14,634 nt of DNA from Betaproteobacteria bacterium (lineage in GTDB: Bacteria > Pseudomonadota > Gammaproteobacteria > Burkholderiales > Usitatibacteraceae): assembly GCA_025362705.1 (NCBI GenBank), contig JANYFH010000067.1, positions 1 through 14,634 on the forward strand, given 5' to 3'. The translations under genes were made by a program, and so were the position numbers. The notes beneath the pieces were generated by a model. That model did not search any database. It was given only the letters and a program-made list of their open reading frames with translations, and was not told the origin of the DNA. Below, in pieces: positions 14,342-14,634 of this stretch; within the stretch, counting starts at the first letter, position 1; the number at the start of each line of letters is the position of its first letter.

Positions 14342-14634
14342 TTATGCTGGTGCAGCGCCCTGCTCTGCCACGTACAAGTACTTCTGAAACCCCACGAACA
14401 ATTCACGGATCTCGTCGGGGTTACCGAGATCGGCGACCGCATCACCAATCGCGCTGTACTTGAGGCGTAACAATGGCGACAGCTTCTCCTGATCGAGTTC
14501 GTGCACGCCCTCTTTCACATACTGTGACAGTACGAATTGCAAAAATGCCTCCTGCCTGTCGTTGAATCTTGTATGCACTTGCTCGCGTGCACTGGCGGCG
14601 CGCTCGCTGCGCGTGACCGGTGGTGACGCAAACG
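14342..14634 (-). CDS. hsdR: Type I restriction enzyme R subunit, C-terminal end (partial)
   Basis: The visible 97 residues are the end of a longer protein, since the frame stays open to the right edge. The segment FNDRQEAFLQFVLSQYV, then ELDQEKLSPLLRLKY, AVADLG and IRELFVGFQKYLY match the EcoEI-type C-terminal domain of HsdR, the ATP-dependent DNA translocase and nuclease subunit of type I restriction-modification systems. This end is thought to hold the R subunit to the methylase core; the helicase and nuclease domains lie outside the window. A GTG at 14578 could be taken for a start, but the residues upstream continue the family pattern without a stop. It is convergent with fadD, so hsdM and hsdS are expected further right. 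Whether the full gene is intact cannot be seen. Confidence 0.85.
   Translation of the reverse strand, partial: FASPPVTRSERAASAREQVHTRFNDRQEAFLQFVLSQYVKEGVHELDQEKLSPLLRLKYSAIGDAVADLGNPDEIRELFVGFQKYLYVAEQGAAPA

Noticed and set aside
1..14634. CRISPR arrays, tRNA or rRNA genes, insertion sequences
   Set aside because: No regularly spaced direct repeats, no cloverleaf-like sequences recognised, and no transposase-like frames were seen.

Overview
This window looks like chromosomal DNA from a betaproteobacterium, possibly close to Burkholderiales/Oxalobacteraceae. That is inferred from moderate GC, Shine-Dalgarno starts and family resemblance of the proteins; there is no rRNA or other marker to settle it. 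Most of the sequence is coding, in three blocks, with a fourth gene entering from the right edge.

Block 1 (1-5150, minus strand) is a signalling set. In order of transcription it holds a PP2C Ser/Thr phosphatase, a two-FHA-domain protein, a metallo-beta-lactamase-fold protein of the class II cyclic-nucleotide phosphodiesterase type, and a large GspE/PilB-type assembly ATPase that runs off the left edge. The ATPase carries an N-terminal GAF domain that resembles the cNMP-binding GAFs of phosphodiesterases and adenylate cyclases. Together they suggest phospho-Thr and possibly cyclic-nucleotide control of a pilus or type II secretion-like motor. No kinase gene is present in the window.

Block 2 (5386-8187, plus strand) is an ABC importer made of one fused two-domain permease and its ATPase, of the iron/2-aminoethylphosphonate/polyamine class. 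It has no substrate-binding protein beside it. An AT-rich divergent intergenic region separates it from block 1.

Block 3 (8325-14265, plus strand) is a tightly packed probable operon: class II aldolase/adducin-family protein, Mpo1-like (DUF962) membrane protein, histidine phosphatase, APH-type kinase, ACAD11-type acyl-CoA dehydrogenase and FadD-type acyl-CoA ligase. The kinase and dehydrogenase are separate-gene versions of the two halves of mammalian ACAD11, and the phosphatase-kinase-dehydrogenase order mirrors the domain order of ACAD10. With the Mpo1-like protein and the ligase, the likeliest reading is catabolism of hydroxylated fatty acids: activation to CoA, phosphorylation of the hydroxyl, phosphate removal by the dehydrogenase-fold enzyme, then beta-oxidation, with alpha-oxidation of 2-hydroxy acids as a side route. 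This is inference from context and family knowledge.

Two copies of a 57-bp hairpin-forming intergenic repeat, identical in length and orientation, lie after the ABC ATPase gene and after fadD. At the right edge, convergent to fadD, is the C-terminal end of a type I restriction HsdR subunit.
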